The notes beneath the pieces were generated by a model. The model was not told the origin of the DNA. It saw only the letters and a list, made by a program, of their open reading frames with translations, and made no database searches. From Helichrysum umbraculigerum (lineage: Eukaryota > Streptophyta > Magnoliopsida > Asterales > Asteraceae), in the NCBI GenBank assembly GCA_949592205.1, contig CATIUR010000003.1:150287259-150351258 (forward strand): a stretch of DNA of 64,000 nucleotides, read 5' to 3'. The position numbers were made by a program, and so were the translations under genes. Shown in pieces: positions 24,744 through 33,923 of this stretch. Each line of letters begins with the position of its first letter. Position 1 is the stretch's first letter.

Positions 24744-27700
24744 TTGTTTTTCTCATATATGTGCAGGGCAAGCCACCAAGCTTATGGCATATTGATTCTG
24801 GCTGTTCAAGACACATGACTGGAGACAGGAAAAAGCTACAGGACTTTAAAGCGTTTTCTGGAGGAGATGTAGCATTTGGAAGCAATCCTAAAGGTGGTAA
24901 AATCACAGGTAAAGGTAAGGTAAGAAGCAGTAAGCTCACTTTCAATGATGTTTATTATGTTGAGCAATTGAGATACAATTTGCTTAGTGTGAGTCAAATC
25001 ACAGATAAGCAAAATCCTGTATATTTCACTGACACAGAATGCCTTATACTTTCTGAAAAACTCAAAATACCTGAAGATAAGATTTTAATGAGAGTTCCAA
25101 GAAAGGATAATGTATACTGTAGTGATTTAAACAAGATGGAATCTCAAAATGTTAACTGTCTCATTTCTAAAGCTACTGTATCTGAATCTGAACTATGGCA
25201 TAGGAGGATGTGTCACTTGAATTTCAAGACCATGAATAAACTTGTTAGGAATAAGCTAGTGAGAGGCTTACCTGAAAAGTTATTTGAATGTAGTGACCAC
25301 TGTGTAGCATGTCTCAAAGGCAAGCAACACAAGACCTCTTATAAGACCAAGCTTGTAAATACCAATACCACTCCCTTACACCTGTTACATATGGATTTGT
25401 TTGGCCCTACCAATGTAGCTAGTCAAGGGAAGAAATCTTACTGTTTGGTAATAACTGATGATTACTCTAGAATGAGTTGGGTGTTCTTTCTTAGGACTAA
25501 GGATGAGACAGGTGAAATACTTAGATCATTCATAACTAGGATTGAGAATTCAACTAATCAAAAGGTTAAGATCATCAGGTGTGATAATGGGACAGAATTT
25601 AAGAATCATGAGATGAATAAGTTCTGTGAGGATAAAGGTATAGAAAGACAGTATAGTGCACCTAGGACTCCACAACAAAATGGAGTAGCTGAGAGGAGGA
25701 ATAGGACACTAATTGAGGCTGCTAGAAGCATGCTAGCAGATGCTAAACTACCAATGTCCTTTTGGGCAGAGGCTGTTAGCACTGCTTGTTATGTTTTGAA
25801 TAGGATTTTGATTATTAAACCTCATAACAAGACACCCTATGAGTTATTCTTTAAGAGAAAACCTTTGGTTAGCTTTTTAAAACCATTTGGATGTCCTTGT
25901 ACTGTCTTAAATACCAGAGATCATCTTGGTAAGTTTCAGAGTAAGGTAGATGAGGGTGTATTTGTTGGATACTCTATTCAAAGCAAGGCTTATAGAGTAT
26001 TTAACAAAAGGACTAGGATCATAGAAGAGACCATGGATGTGACCTTTAATGAACATACATCAAATGTAGAAGGAAAAGGTCCAGAAGTTTTGTTTGATAT
26101 TGATGCACTAACCCATGCTTTTAGATATCCAGATTTGTCTATTAGTGCAGGTACAGATGCAGGTACAGATGCAGGTAATGATGCAGGTAAAGATGGGAAA
26201 TCAACCTCAAGTCAAACTAAAAAGGATGACTTGAAGTATGTCTTGTTTCCTATTTGGTCTCCAGATCCTCCAGAAGTATTCCAGTTAGAGCAAGATGAAC
26301 CTTCAGATGATTCAAGTGGGTCAAGTAGCAAAAATGGTTCAAAGGATGAAGATGGTTCAATTCCAACAGAAAATCAACCATTTATCTCAAAGAGTTCTCA
26401 TATAGTTTCAGAGCATGATTCAGAAGGAGAGCACGATTCTCCAAAATTTGTTGAACAAAGTCCTCCATTTCAAGTTTTGGAAAGGACTTCTTTGTCAGAT
26501 TCTGAAGCAACTCCAAAGCCATCAAAGGAAAGAGAGGAAAGAGATTCTTTTTCAGACTCTGAGATAGATAATCTTTTGGGGTCTAATTTGGAAAGAGAAC
26601 TACTTGATCCTTCTACCTCTAAATATGTGGTTCATAAAGATCATTCCTTGGATTTGATCATTGGTGACATTAGTACTCCTGTTCAGACTAGACATCAAAC
26701 CAAGGTAAGAGAAGAAGATGTACATACTTCATTATATGTATGTTTTCTTTCTCAGATGGAACCAAAGAAGGCAGTGGAGGCTCTCAAAGATCCAAGCTGG
26801 ATTGAATCTATGCAGGAAGAATTGTTGCAATTCAAACTGCAAGATGTGTGGGATTTGGTTGATCTTCCAAAAGGAAAGAAAGCTATAGGCACAAGGTGGA
26901 TCTTCAAGAACAAGAGAGATGAAAGAGGTATAGTGATCAAGAATAAGGCTCGGTTGGTAGCACAGGGGTACACACAGGAAGAAGGCATAGATTATGATGA
27001 TGTCTTTGCCCCTGTTGCTAGAATAGAAGCTATTAGATTATTTTTAGCTTATGCATCTTATCAGGATTTCAAAGTCTATCAAATGGATGTGAAGAGTGCT
27101 TTTCTTCATGGTCTAATTGATGATGAGGTGTATGTTTGCCAACCACCAGGGTTTGAAGATCCAACATATCCAGATAGAGTGTGCAGATTGAAGAAAGCAT
27201 TGTATGGATTACATCAAGCTCCAAGAGCTTGGTATGATACTCTATCTGAGTACTTGCTCAAGAATGGATTCAAGAGAGGCACTATTGACAAGACATTGTT
27301 TACCAAGAGGGTTCAAAGAGATATATTGCTGGTACAGGTGTATGTTGATGATATTATTTTTGGGTCTACAAGGGATTCATTGTGCAAAGAGTTTGAAGAT
27401 TTAATGCATAAGAAGTTCAAGATGAGTTCAATGGGTGAACTCACATTCTTTTTAGGATTGCAGGTCAAGCAGAAGTTAGATGGAATCTTCATTAACCAAG
27501 GGAAGTATGTGAAAGATATTTTGAATAAATTTGGTTATAAAGACGTGAAGGTAGCTAGCACTCCCATGGAGGCACATAAACATCTTAATTCTGATCCTGA
27601 GGGGGAGGAAGTAGATGTGCACTTATACAGGTCAATGATTGGTTCATTGATGTATTTAACTTCATCTAGACCTGATATAATGTTTGCAGTGTGTCTTTGT

Positions 27701-28285
27701 GCTAGATATCAGACCAATCCAAAGCAGTCACACATGTATGCTGTGAAGAGGATCTTTAGATACTTGAAAGGTCAACCAGACTTGGGCCTTTGGTATGCTA
27801 AAGGATCAGATTTTGAGCTAAAGGCATTCACAGATAGTGACTATGGTGGTGAGAATATGGATAGGAAATCGACTAGTGGAGGATGTCAATTTCTTGGAAA
27901 TAGGTTAGTGTCATGGCAATGCAAGAAGCAAACCACAGTTTCCACTTCTACAGCAGAAGCAGAATATGTTGCAGCATCAAGTTGCTGTGCACAGGTTCTT
28001 TGGATTCAGAATCAAATGCTGGATTATGGTTTGACTTTCATGAACACTCCTATTTATATTGATAATACTTCTGCTATTAGTATCATTCAGAATCCAGTTA
28101 AGCATTCAAAAACCAAACACATTGAAATCAGATATCATTTTATAAGAGATTGTTATGATAAAAGATTGATTCATATTTTTAAAATTCATACTGATAATCA
28201 ACTTGCAGATCTTTTTACAAAAGCATTTGATGTAGGAAGATTTACATTTTTGATAACTAATATTGGTATGATCAATCTCACGTAG
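24722..28285 (+). CDS. pol: Pol polyprotein of element B: protease, integrase, RT, RNase H
   Basis: About 1187 residues with no own ATG; the frame opens at a TTG within the gag 3' end in the -1 frame, so expression needs frameshifting or splicing. Protease DSG at residues 25-27; zinc-binding LWHRRMCHLN near 160 followed by CVACLKG; integrase catalytic D in LHMDLFG near 224, D in DNGTEF near 287, E in GVAERRNR near 323; RT core with QMDVKSAFLHG and catalytic YVDDIIFG near 874; RNase H with TDSDYGG near 1038 and AEAEY near 1079. All catalytic residues I can place are present. The product would process gag, copy RNA to DNA in particles, and integrate it. Confidence 0.93.
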   Translation: MGSQEKLIVFLIYVQGKPPSLWHIDSGCSRHMTGDRKKLQDFKAFSGGDVAFGSNPKGGKITGKGKVRSSKLTFNDVYYVEQLRYNLLSVSQITDKQNPVYFTDTECLILSEKLKIPEDKILMRVPRKDNVYCSDLNKMESQNVNCLISKATVSESELWHRRMCHLNFKTMNKLVRNKLVRGLPEKLFECSDHCVACLKGKQHKTSYKTKLVNTNTTPLHLLHMDLFGPTNVASQGKKSYCLVITDDYSRMSWVFFLRTKDETGEILRSFITRIENSTNQKVKIIRCDNGTEFKNHEMNKFCEDKGIERQYSAPRTPQQNGVAERRNRTLIEAARSMLADAKLPMSFWAEAVSTACYVLNRILIIKPHNKTPYELFFKRKPLVSFLKPFGCPCTVLNTRDHLGKFQSKVDEGVFVGYSIQSKAYRVFNKRTRIIEETMDVTFNEHTSNVEGKGPEVLFDIDALTHAFRYPDLSISAGTDAGTDAGNDAGKDGKSTSSQTKKDDLKYVLFPIWSPDPPEVFQLEQDEPSDDSSGSSSKNGSKDEDGSIPTENQPFISKSSHIVSEHDSEGEHDSPKFVEQSPPFQVLERTSLSDSEATPKPSKEREERDSFSDSEIDNLLGSNLERELLDPSTSKYVVHKDHSLDLIIGDISTPVQTRHQTKVREEDVHTSLYVCFLSQMEPKKAVEALKDPSWIESMQEELLQFKLQDVWDLVDLPKGKKAIGTRWIFKNKRDERGIVIKNKARLVAQGYTQEEGIDYDDVFAPVARIEAIRLFLAYASYQDFKVYQMDVKSAFLHGLIDDEVYVCQPPGFEDPTYPDRVCRLKKALYGLHQAPRAWYDTLSEYLLKNGFKRGTIDKTLFTKRVQRDILLVQVYVDDIIFGSTRDSLCKEFEDLMHKKFKMSSMGELTFFLGLQVKQKLDGIFINQGKYVKDILNKFGYKDVKVASTPMEAHKHLNSDPEGEEVDVHLYRSMIGSLMYLTSSRPDIMFAVCLCARYQTNPKQSHMYAVKRIFRYLKGQPDLGLWYAKGSDFELKAFTDSDYGGENMDRKSTSGGCQFLGNRLVSWQCKKQTTVSTSTAEAEYVAASSCCAQVLWIQNQMLDYGLTFMNTPIYIDNTSAISIIQNPVKHSKTKHIEIRYHFIRDCYDKRLIHIFKIHTDNQLADLFTKAFDVGRFTFLITNIGMINLT

Positions 28286-28558
28286 TGTTTTGGTCTGGAT
28301 TTGATACTAACAGGGGTAAAATATATTGTATGTGACAGGGTCAGGTGTTGCCACTGTTAGCTTCATCATGATAACAGATGGTGCCACTGTTAGTTTACCT
28401 TTGCCACTGTCAATGTATTTTAAACCCCTGCTGTATATGTGTGTAATTTAACCCCTGCTAGTTGTTTTTCTTAGTTTAATATTGCAGGTTTCAGCCACTG
28501 TCAAGAGACATCACTTGAGCTGGAATTTAATGTTTTCTTTGTTTCTTCTTATTTGTTT

Positions 28559-28602
<44 letters not shown>

Positions 28603-28961
28603 CGTTGTCTAACTAAGCTAAATTTATGCCCCTGTTAGTTCTAAGTTGGCGTTTCCTTGGTCGGATGCCCCTGCTAGACTATCAGCCGCTGCTAGCTTTG
28701 TTAGATGGTTAGAAAGGGTTGACTATAAATTGACAAGTGAGGTACCCCTGTTGGGTTTGTTTGTAAATTGTACCCCTGTTGGGTATAACCAGAAGTGCCA
28801 CTGCTAGTTCTATTTTTAGGGCTTGGCACTGTCATCAAATAAATACTCAAATACTTCACTTTTTCAATTACGCTTTCAAAATTTTCAAAACCCTTCAATA
28901 ATCGCTCTCGCTTTGAGTTGTTTATTGTAATTCACTCTTCGTTCGTTCATCGATTACATCA
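28286..28961 (+). other. Spacer between pol and ORF3 of B, with a long A run
   Basis: No gene. Contains about ten CCACTGTTAG/CCCCTGTTAG-type motifs and an uninterrupted A run of about 35 bases at 28566-28600. AATATTGCAG followed by G near 28480-28490 looks like a 3' splice site and could serve a spliced ORF3 message. The equivalent in A (33336-33923) has a shorter A run of about 14. Confidence 0.7.
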
Positions 28962-31900
28962 ATGGCATCTTCATCATCGTCTGATTCTGGTACTTCTATG
29001 CTAAGTGTTCATTCTGAACACAACATGAGGGCTTTCTTGAATAAAGAACTTGCCGATGAGTATTTTCACCCTATCATCGATTTCTTGAGTAATTGTCCAG
29101 TTACTTATGCCCTTACTGTCGCTCCACGATTGATTCGATCACATATTCAGGAGTTCTGGCAGAATGCAAAGGAAGGGAATGTTAATGGCATTACTCACAT
29201 TCATTCCACTGTCAAGGGTCAGAAGGTAATGGTTACTGAGATTGTTCTAAGAGAACTTTTACAGTTTGATGATGAAGGTGGAATTCTGGAGTTATCGAGA
29301 GAAGATTTGTTTAAAGGCATTATGGATATGGGGTATGAAGGTTCAGGAAAGACACGATCAGAATATACTTTCTTGAAGTCATGGTTTTGTCCTCAATGGA
29401 AGTTCTACATTCATACTTTTCTGGTATGTTTGTCTCAAAAGAGAACTAGTTTTAATGAATTTAGTTCTACGATTGCATATCCTATTATCTGCTTGGCACA
29501 GGGTATTAAATTTAATATGTCTAGATTTATCTTAGATAATATGATTAGGAATGTAAAGGGTGATACATTTGTTATGTACCCTAGATTTGTTCAGCTTTTG
29601 TTGAATAATCAATTGTCAAATCTGCCAGCAGAGGATAGTGTGATTGTTAGTTCTACTCTATCTTTGAGGACTATTCAGGCTATGAATAAGTATCAGAATG
29701 CTTTTTCTAAGAAGGAAACTGCATTATTTTCTACAATGCTAGTTACTCCTTCTGCCACTGGTGGTGTATTACCAACACCATCTGGACCAAATGATGACAG
29801 ACCAACAACACAAGTTGGTTCTGAACACACATCAAGAGGTGGCATCAAAAGAAAACAAGGGAACAAACAGCCTACCCAATCTAAAGCCAAGAAATCCAAG
29901 AAGGCTACACAGGCTATGGAGATTCCTGTTTCTCCACAGTCTCAGTCAAATGTTCCAACACAACAGGTGAACATACTTGATGAAAATGTTCATTCTGGAA
30001 GGGCTGCCACTACTGTTTCTAGCCCACTGGCAGGGCAGGATAGTGGTAACATTAATCAGACCCAACCAGAGGCAACTATGTTTGATGAACCTATGGGTGA
30101 TGATTCAAATGTAGGTCCCAGTACCAATAACCAAGGGACATCTGCAGTGGCAGATGTGGGCAAGGATTCAACTAAGAGGTCACACTCTAATGTTGATGAG
30201 CCTAGTGATACTGATGAATTGACGATTTCTTATCTTGTACATGATGTCAATAAACTATGGAGCAAATATGAGAGGGAAAGGGCTTATAGAAAAGAGGCTC
30301 AACAGAAAATTCAAGCTCAGGATGAGTTAATTGCTAAGCAGAAGGAGGTCATTGATCATCAGAAGGCAGAGTTGCTTGATGTGCATAATAGATTGTTAAT
30401 GCTTGAGGAGGCTGTCAACAATATTCTTTTACCTGCAAATAGGTTAAAGGAATCTTCAGGCAAGGGGGAGAAGAAAGCAGATGATGATATTATGCCTGAA
30501 GATGATGGTTCAAGAGCAGATGATGATGATGATGATGATTCATATGGACCTCATGATGATATGAGTGGAGTAATGATAAATATTGATGAGATGAATGATG
30601 ATTCTGCAGCTACAGAGGTGTTTGATGATAATGCAGCTACAGAGGTGCTTGAGCTTGATGATGATACAGTTGAGATGAATGTATGTGAGCATAATGTGGC
30701 ACAATCAGAAGACACTGTGGAGTTAGTGTTTGATGATAAAGATGATGATTATGTGCAGAGCAGGGATAAGGCTGAGGAGGAGCTCAATGTATCTGATTAT
30801 GTGATACATGAAAGTTTAGATGATGAGGTAGTTGATGGTGTAGGAGCAGAGCAGACTGATGAAACAGTTTATCAGGTATTTCCATTGAATAAAGGATTAC
30901 CTGAGAAAGCTGCACTTAGATTATATGTTTGGGATGTGATGGGTGCTAACCTAGATGATAAGAAAAGAGTTAGTTTCAGTGATAGGCCAGTGTATGAGGT
31001 GGTTGATGATGTTGAAAAAGAAGGAGAAGTTGAGGTTAAGGGGGAGCAATCAATTGCTGAAGAGAAGAAGTTGCAGACCTTTACAAGAAAGAAATCTATT
31101 CCCAGAAGAAAGTCAACTAAAACTTTATCCCCTGTCAAAACTTCTACCACTGTTATTGCAATTTCAACCCCTGTCAACACTAACCCAACCATTGTTACAT
31201 CTACCCCTGTTAGTACACCAACTCCTACCACTGTCACAACTACAACCCCTGTCATATCAACCCCTGTCACAACTACAACAACAACAAGACCAAGAGAGGT
31301 ACCTGTTACAATAAGAGAACCAACTTCACCACTTAAACCTAAGTCTAAATTGCCTGTGATTGATCCAAAAGACAAAGGTAAAGGAAAGTTGAAAGAAAAA
31401 TCAAAGGTGAAAGAAGTTAAAGAACCTCATATTGAGTCTCATGATATGCTGAGGATGCAAGTAGAAGAAAGAGAAAGGTTGATAAGGAGAGCTGCAGAAG
31501 CTAAAGCTGAAGAAGAGGGTAATGATGTGAAAATGATTTTGGATGATCTGAGTGTAGTGACTATTACACAGAAAGCTGCAGAGATTGTTAAAGAAAAGAC
31601 TGCACAAGGATTAAAGCTTCCTGCTCAGAGAGTTCATGATTATTTAAAGAAGAAGAAAGGTAATGAAGAGGAAGAGTTATCTTCTGGATTTTTGTTGATG
31701 AAAAGGGCAAATGAGGAAATGGCTAGAAAGAAAAAGCAAGAGGAATTAGCCAAGAAGAGGAGTAAACCTTTACCATATGCTGAAAGAAGAAGACAAATGA
31801 TCAATGCACTGTCTGAAAATTATGCTCCAGCTAAAATTGTTAGAGGATGGAATATGCAGAAGCTGCAACAGGCATATGATAGGTATATGGGAAGAGATGA

Positions 31901-32735
31901 AGAGTGGACAAAGAAAATGGAAGAGAATAGACATTTGAATGCATTGATGAAGGAGAAGAAAGAAAAGGCAGATAGGGAAATGAAAAAGTTTTTGAAAGAA
32001 GAAGAAGAAAGAAGAGAAAAGGCAGCTACTGAGGCAGCAGAGAAAGCCTTAGAGGATAAGCAGAATGAAGTTAGAAGAAATTCATGGAAAAATCAGATTT
32101 CTAAAGATAATGTTATTCCTGATATTCCAAGATTTGATCCAGAGCTGAAAAAGAGAATCAAGATTCTGACTGATAGCAAGGAGATTTCTGAAGGACCAAG
32201 AAAGGCTAGAATTGTAAATTGGGAAGGAGTAGCAATTGATTATGGTTTCAGAAAAATGATCCTTGAGATCAAGATTGAAAGGGAAAGAGGATTTGATGAT
32301 CATATTGGGAGTATGGTTGATTTGCTCAGAATTTGTACAAGAGATGATCTTATGGAGTTGTATCAAGTGAGCAGAATCAGGAATAGAAAGAACTCTGAAG
32401 CAGTGATTGAACGACAAATGATGGAGTTATTGCAGAGCCTGTTTGAACCAGCCAGCTTGTATCACTTATTCTTTCATTGTTATCAAAGGGTTATAACCTG
32501 GAGATATTTTGCCAGAGCTGGAGTACACATGGTAGTATTTAACAATGGGCAGGTGATCTACATGTTTGATGATCAACACTATGTGTTGGGAACAGGGCTG
32601 CTGAATAGATTGGTTGATTTGAAGTTATCTACAACCATCATTACTGAAGGAGCTTACAGAGCTTTATACATGGTGTTCAATCAACTGCATAAGAGGCAAA
32701 CGATGAAAGAGAAAGAAGAAGAAAAGAAGGATTGA
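28962..32735 (+). CDS. ORF3 of element B (Sirevirus env-like position), function unknown
   Basis: 1257 residues from the ATG at 28962. It stands where Sireviruses carry their so-called env-like gene. Visible parts: serine-rich start MASSSSSDSGTS; a conserved globular N-terminal region (about 20-230) with ADEYFHPIIDFLSNCPVTY and FLKSWFCPQWKFYIHTFL; a low-complexity middle with acidic runs (DDDDDDDS); a Thr/Pro/Val repeat region near 720-780; a long charged coiled-coil-like region (about 830-1090); and a conserved C-terminal region with YRALYMVFNQLHKRQ. I see no signal peptide and no clear membrane helix, so an envelope role is not supported by sequence. Similar proteins occur in Asteraceae retroelements, by recall. 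A has a broken copy. Confidence 0.85.
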   Translation: MASSSSSDSGTSMLSVHSEHNMRAFLNKELADEYFHPIIDFLSNCPVTYALTVAPRLIRSHIQEFWQNAKEGNVNGITHIHSTVKGQKVMVTEIVLRELLQFDDEGGILELSREDLFKGIMDMGYEGSGKTRSEYTFLKSWFCPQWKFYIHTFLVCLSQKRTSFNEFSSTIAYPIICLAQGIKFNMSRFILDNMIRNVKGDTFVMYPRFVQLLLNNQLSNLPAEDSVIVSSTLSLRTIQAMNKYQNAFSKKETALFSTMLVTPSATGGVLPTPSGPNDDRPTTQVGSEHTSRGGIKRKQGNKQPTQSKAKKSKKATQAMEIPVSPQSQSNVPTQQVNILDENVHSGRAATTVSSPLAGQDSGNINQTQPEATMFDEPMGDDSNVGPSTNNQGTSAVADVGKDSTKRSHSNVDEPSDTDELTISYLVHDVNKLWSKYERERAYRKEAQQKIQAQDELIAKQKEVIDHQKAELLDVHNRLLMLEEAVNNILLPANRLKESSGKGEKKADDDIMPEDDGSRADDDDDDDSYGPHDDMSGVMINIDEMNDDSAATEVFDDNAATEVLELDDDTVEMNVCEHNVAQSEDTVELVFDDKDDDYVQSRDKAEEELNVSDYVIHESLDDEVVDGVGAEQTDETVYQVFPLNKGLPEKAALRLYVWDVMGANLDDKKRVSFSDRPVYEVVDDVEKEGEVEVKGEQSIAEEKKLQTFTRKKSIPRRKSTKTLSPVKTSTTVIAISTPVNTNPTIVTSTPVSTPTPTTVTTTTPVISTPVTTTTTTRPREVPVTIREPTSPLKPKSKLPVIDPKDKGKGKLKEKSKVKEVKEPHIESHDMLRMQVEERERLIRRAAEAKAEEEGNDVKMILDDLSVVTITQKAAEIVKEKTAQGLKLPAQRVHDYLKKKKGNEEEELSSGFLLMKRANEEMARKKKQEELAKKRSKPLPYAERRRQMINALSENYAPAKIVRGWNMQKLQQAYDRYMGRDEEWTKKMEENRHLNALMKEKKEKADREMKKFLKEEEERREKAATEAAEKALEDKQNEVRRNSWKNQISKDNVIPDIPRFDPELKKRIKILTDSKEISEGPRKARIVNWEGVAIDYGFRKMILEIKIERERGFDDHIGSMVDLLRICTRDDLMELYQVSRIRNRKNSEAVIERQMMELLQSLFEPASLYHLFFHCYQRVITWRYFARAGVHMVVFNNGQVIYMFDDQHYVLGTGLLNRLVDLKLSTTIITEGAYRALYMVFNQLHKRQTMKEKEEEKKD

Positions 32736-32767
32736 AACTTGAATCATTACTCTGAATGATCAAGTTT

Positions 32768-32776
32768 AGGGGGAGA
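32768..32776 (+). other. Polypurine tract of element B
   Basis: AGGGGGAGA one base before the 3' LTR, within AAGTTTAGGGGGAGAT. Identical in A at 37764-37772. Confidence 0.88.
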
Positions 32777-32777
32777 T

Positions 32778-33330
32778 TGTTGAGACCTGAGACACTGCTA
32801 GATTTGCTCAGAATACAAGTTTCATGCCGCTGTTGGTATAAGACTTCAACCACTGTTAGTAGAAGTCAACCACTGTTAGAAGAAGACAACCGCTGTTAGT
32901 ACATTTGTCTAACAGGGCCACTGTTAGTGTATAGTTTGTATTTTGTAAGTACTCAACCACTGTTGATAATATACGAGTACTACCCCTGTTAGTTATATAC
33001 TCAACCACTGTTGGTTAGTCGGTTAGAGATAATTATGGAATAGATAGGATTTCCATAATAGTTTGATTCTGTAAAGGACTCTATATGTTATAAATAGAGA
33101 TTCTGTAAAGCCCTAGAGAATGTGAGACGAATTCATTCTAGTTATTAGCTTCAAGGTTGTAAATCCTAACACAAGTTGTGTGTTCGTATTATTGTTAATA
33201 ATATTGAAGCTTTTGGTTAGATATTCTGTTATATACAAGTTTGATCTTCAAGTTATTAATAAACTATTCCGCAAGCTTATTAATAATCCATCAAAGTAAT
33301 ACATACTAAGATCTCTAGCTGGGATCATCA
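32778..33330 (+). repeat. 3' LTR of element B (553 bp)
   Basis: No difference from 21483-22035 seen by eye. Followed by CAAGT at 33331-33335, the right target duplication. Confidence 0.96.
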
Positions 33331-33335
33331 CAAGT

Positions 33336-33923
33336 GTTGCCACTGTTAGCTTCATCATGATAACAGTTGGTGCCACTGTTAGTTTACTTATGCCACTGTC
33401 AATGTATTTTCAACCCCAGCTGTATATTTTTGTAGATTAACCTCTGCTGTTTGTTTTTCTTAGTTTAATATTGCAGGACTCAGCCACTATCAAGAGACAT
33501 CACTTGAGCTGGAGTCTAATATTTTCTTTGTTGCTTCTTATTTTGATTAAAAAAAAAAAAAATTCGTTTTCTAATAAAGCTATGTTTATGCCCCTGTTAG
33601 TTCTAAGTTGGAGTTTCCCTGGTCGGATGCCCCTGCTAGACTATCAGCCGCTGTTAGCTTTGTTAGATGTTTAAAAAGGGTTGACTATAATTGACCAAGT
33701 GAGGTACCCCTGTTGGGCTTATTTGTAAGTTGTGCCCCTGCTGGGTATAACCAGCAGTGCCACTGTTAGTTCTATTTTTAGGGCTTGGCACTGTCATCAT
33801 ATAAATACTCAAATACTTACTTTTTCAATTACGCTTTCAAAATTTTTCAAAACCCTTCAATAATTGCTCTCGTTTTGATTTGTTTAGTGTAAATCGTTCT
33901 TTGTTCGATCATCAATTTCTTCA
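33336..33923 (+). other. Spacer between pol and ORF3 of A
   Basis: Counterpart of 28342-28961 in B, with many CCACTGTTAG-type motifs, an A run at about 33548-33562, and no gene. Confidence 0.8.

Larger units (their letters stand above)
21483..33330 (+). mobile_element. Element B: apparently intact Sirevirus-type copia element
   Basis: 11,848 bp with 553-bp LTRs (21483-22035 and 32778-33330) in which I saw no difference, flanked by CAAGT duplications inside element A. Gag, pol and ORF3 are each uninterrupted. The primer site (22038) and purine tract (32768-32776) are intact. Pol lies in the -1 frame relative to gag, unlike in A. Identical LTRs mean a very recent insertion, the youngest in this nest. 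Confidence 0.95.

Noticed and set aside
28566..28600. A run as the tail of a processed pseudogene or LINE
   Set aside because: It lies inside element B with a counterpart in A, and no separate target duplication surrounds it.
30872..31375. 167-codon minus-strand frame opposite ORF3 of B, and similar frames opposite ORF3 of A
   Set aside because: Shadow of the repetitive Thr/Pro/Val coding region; not matched in length between A and B.
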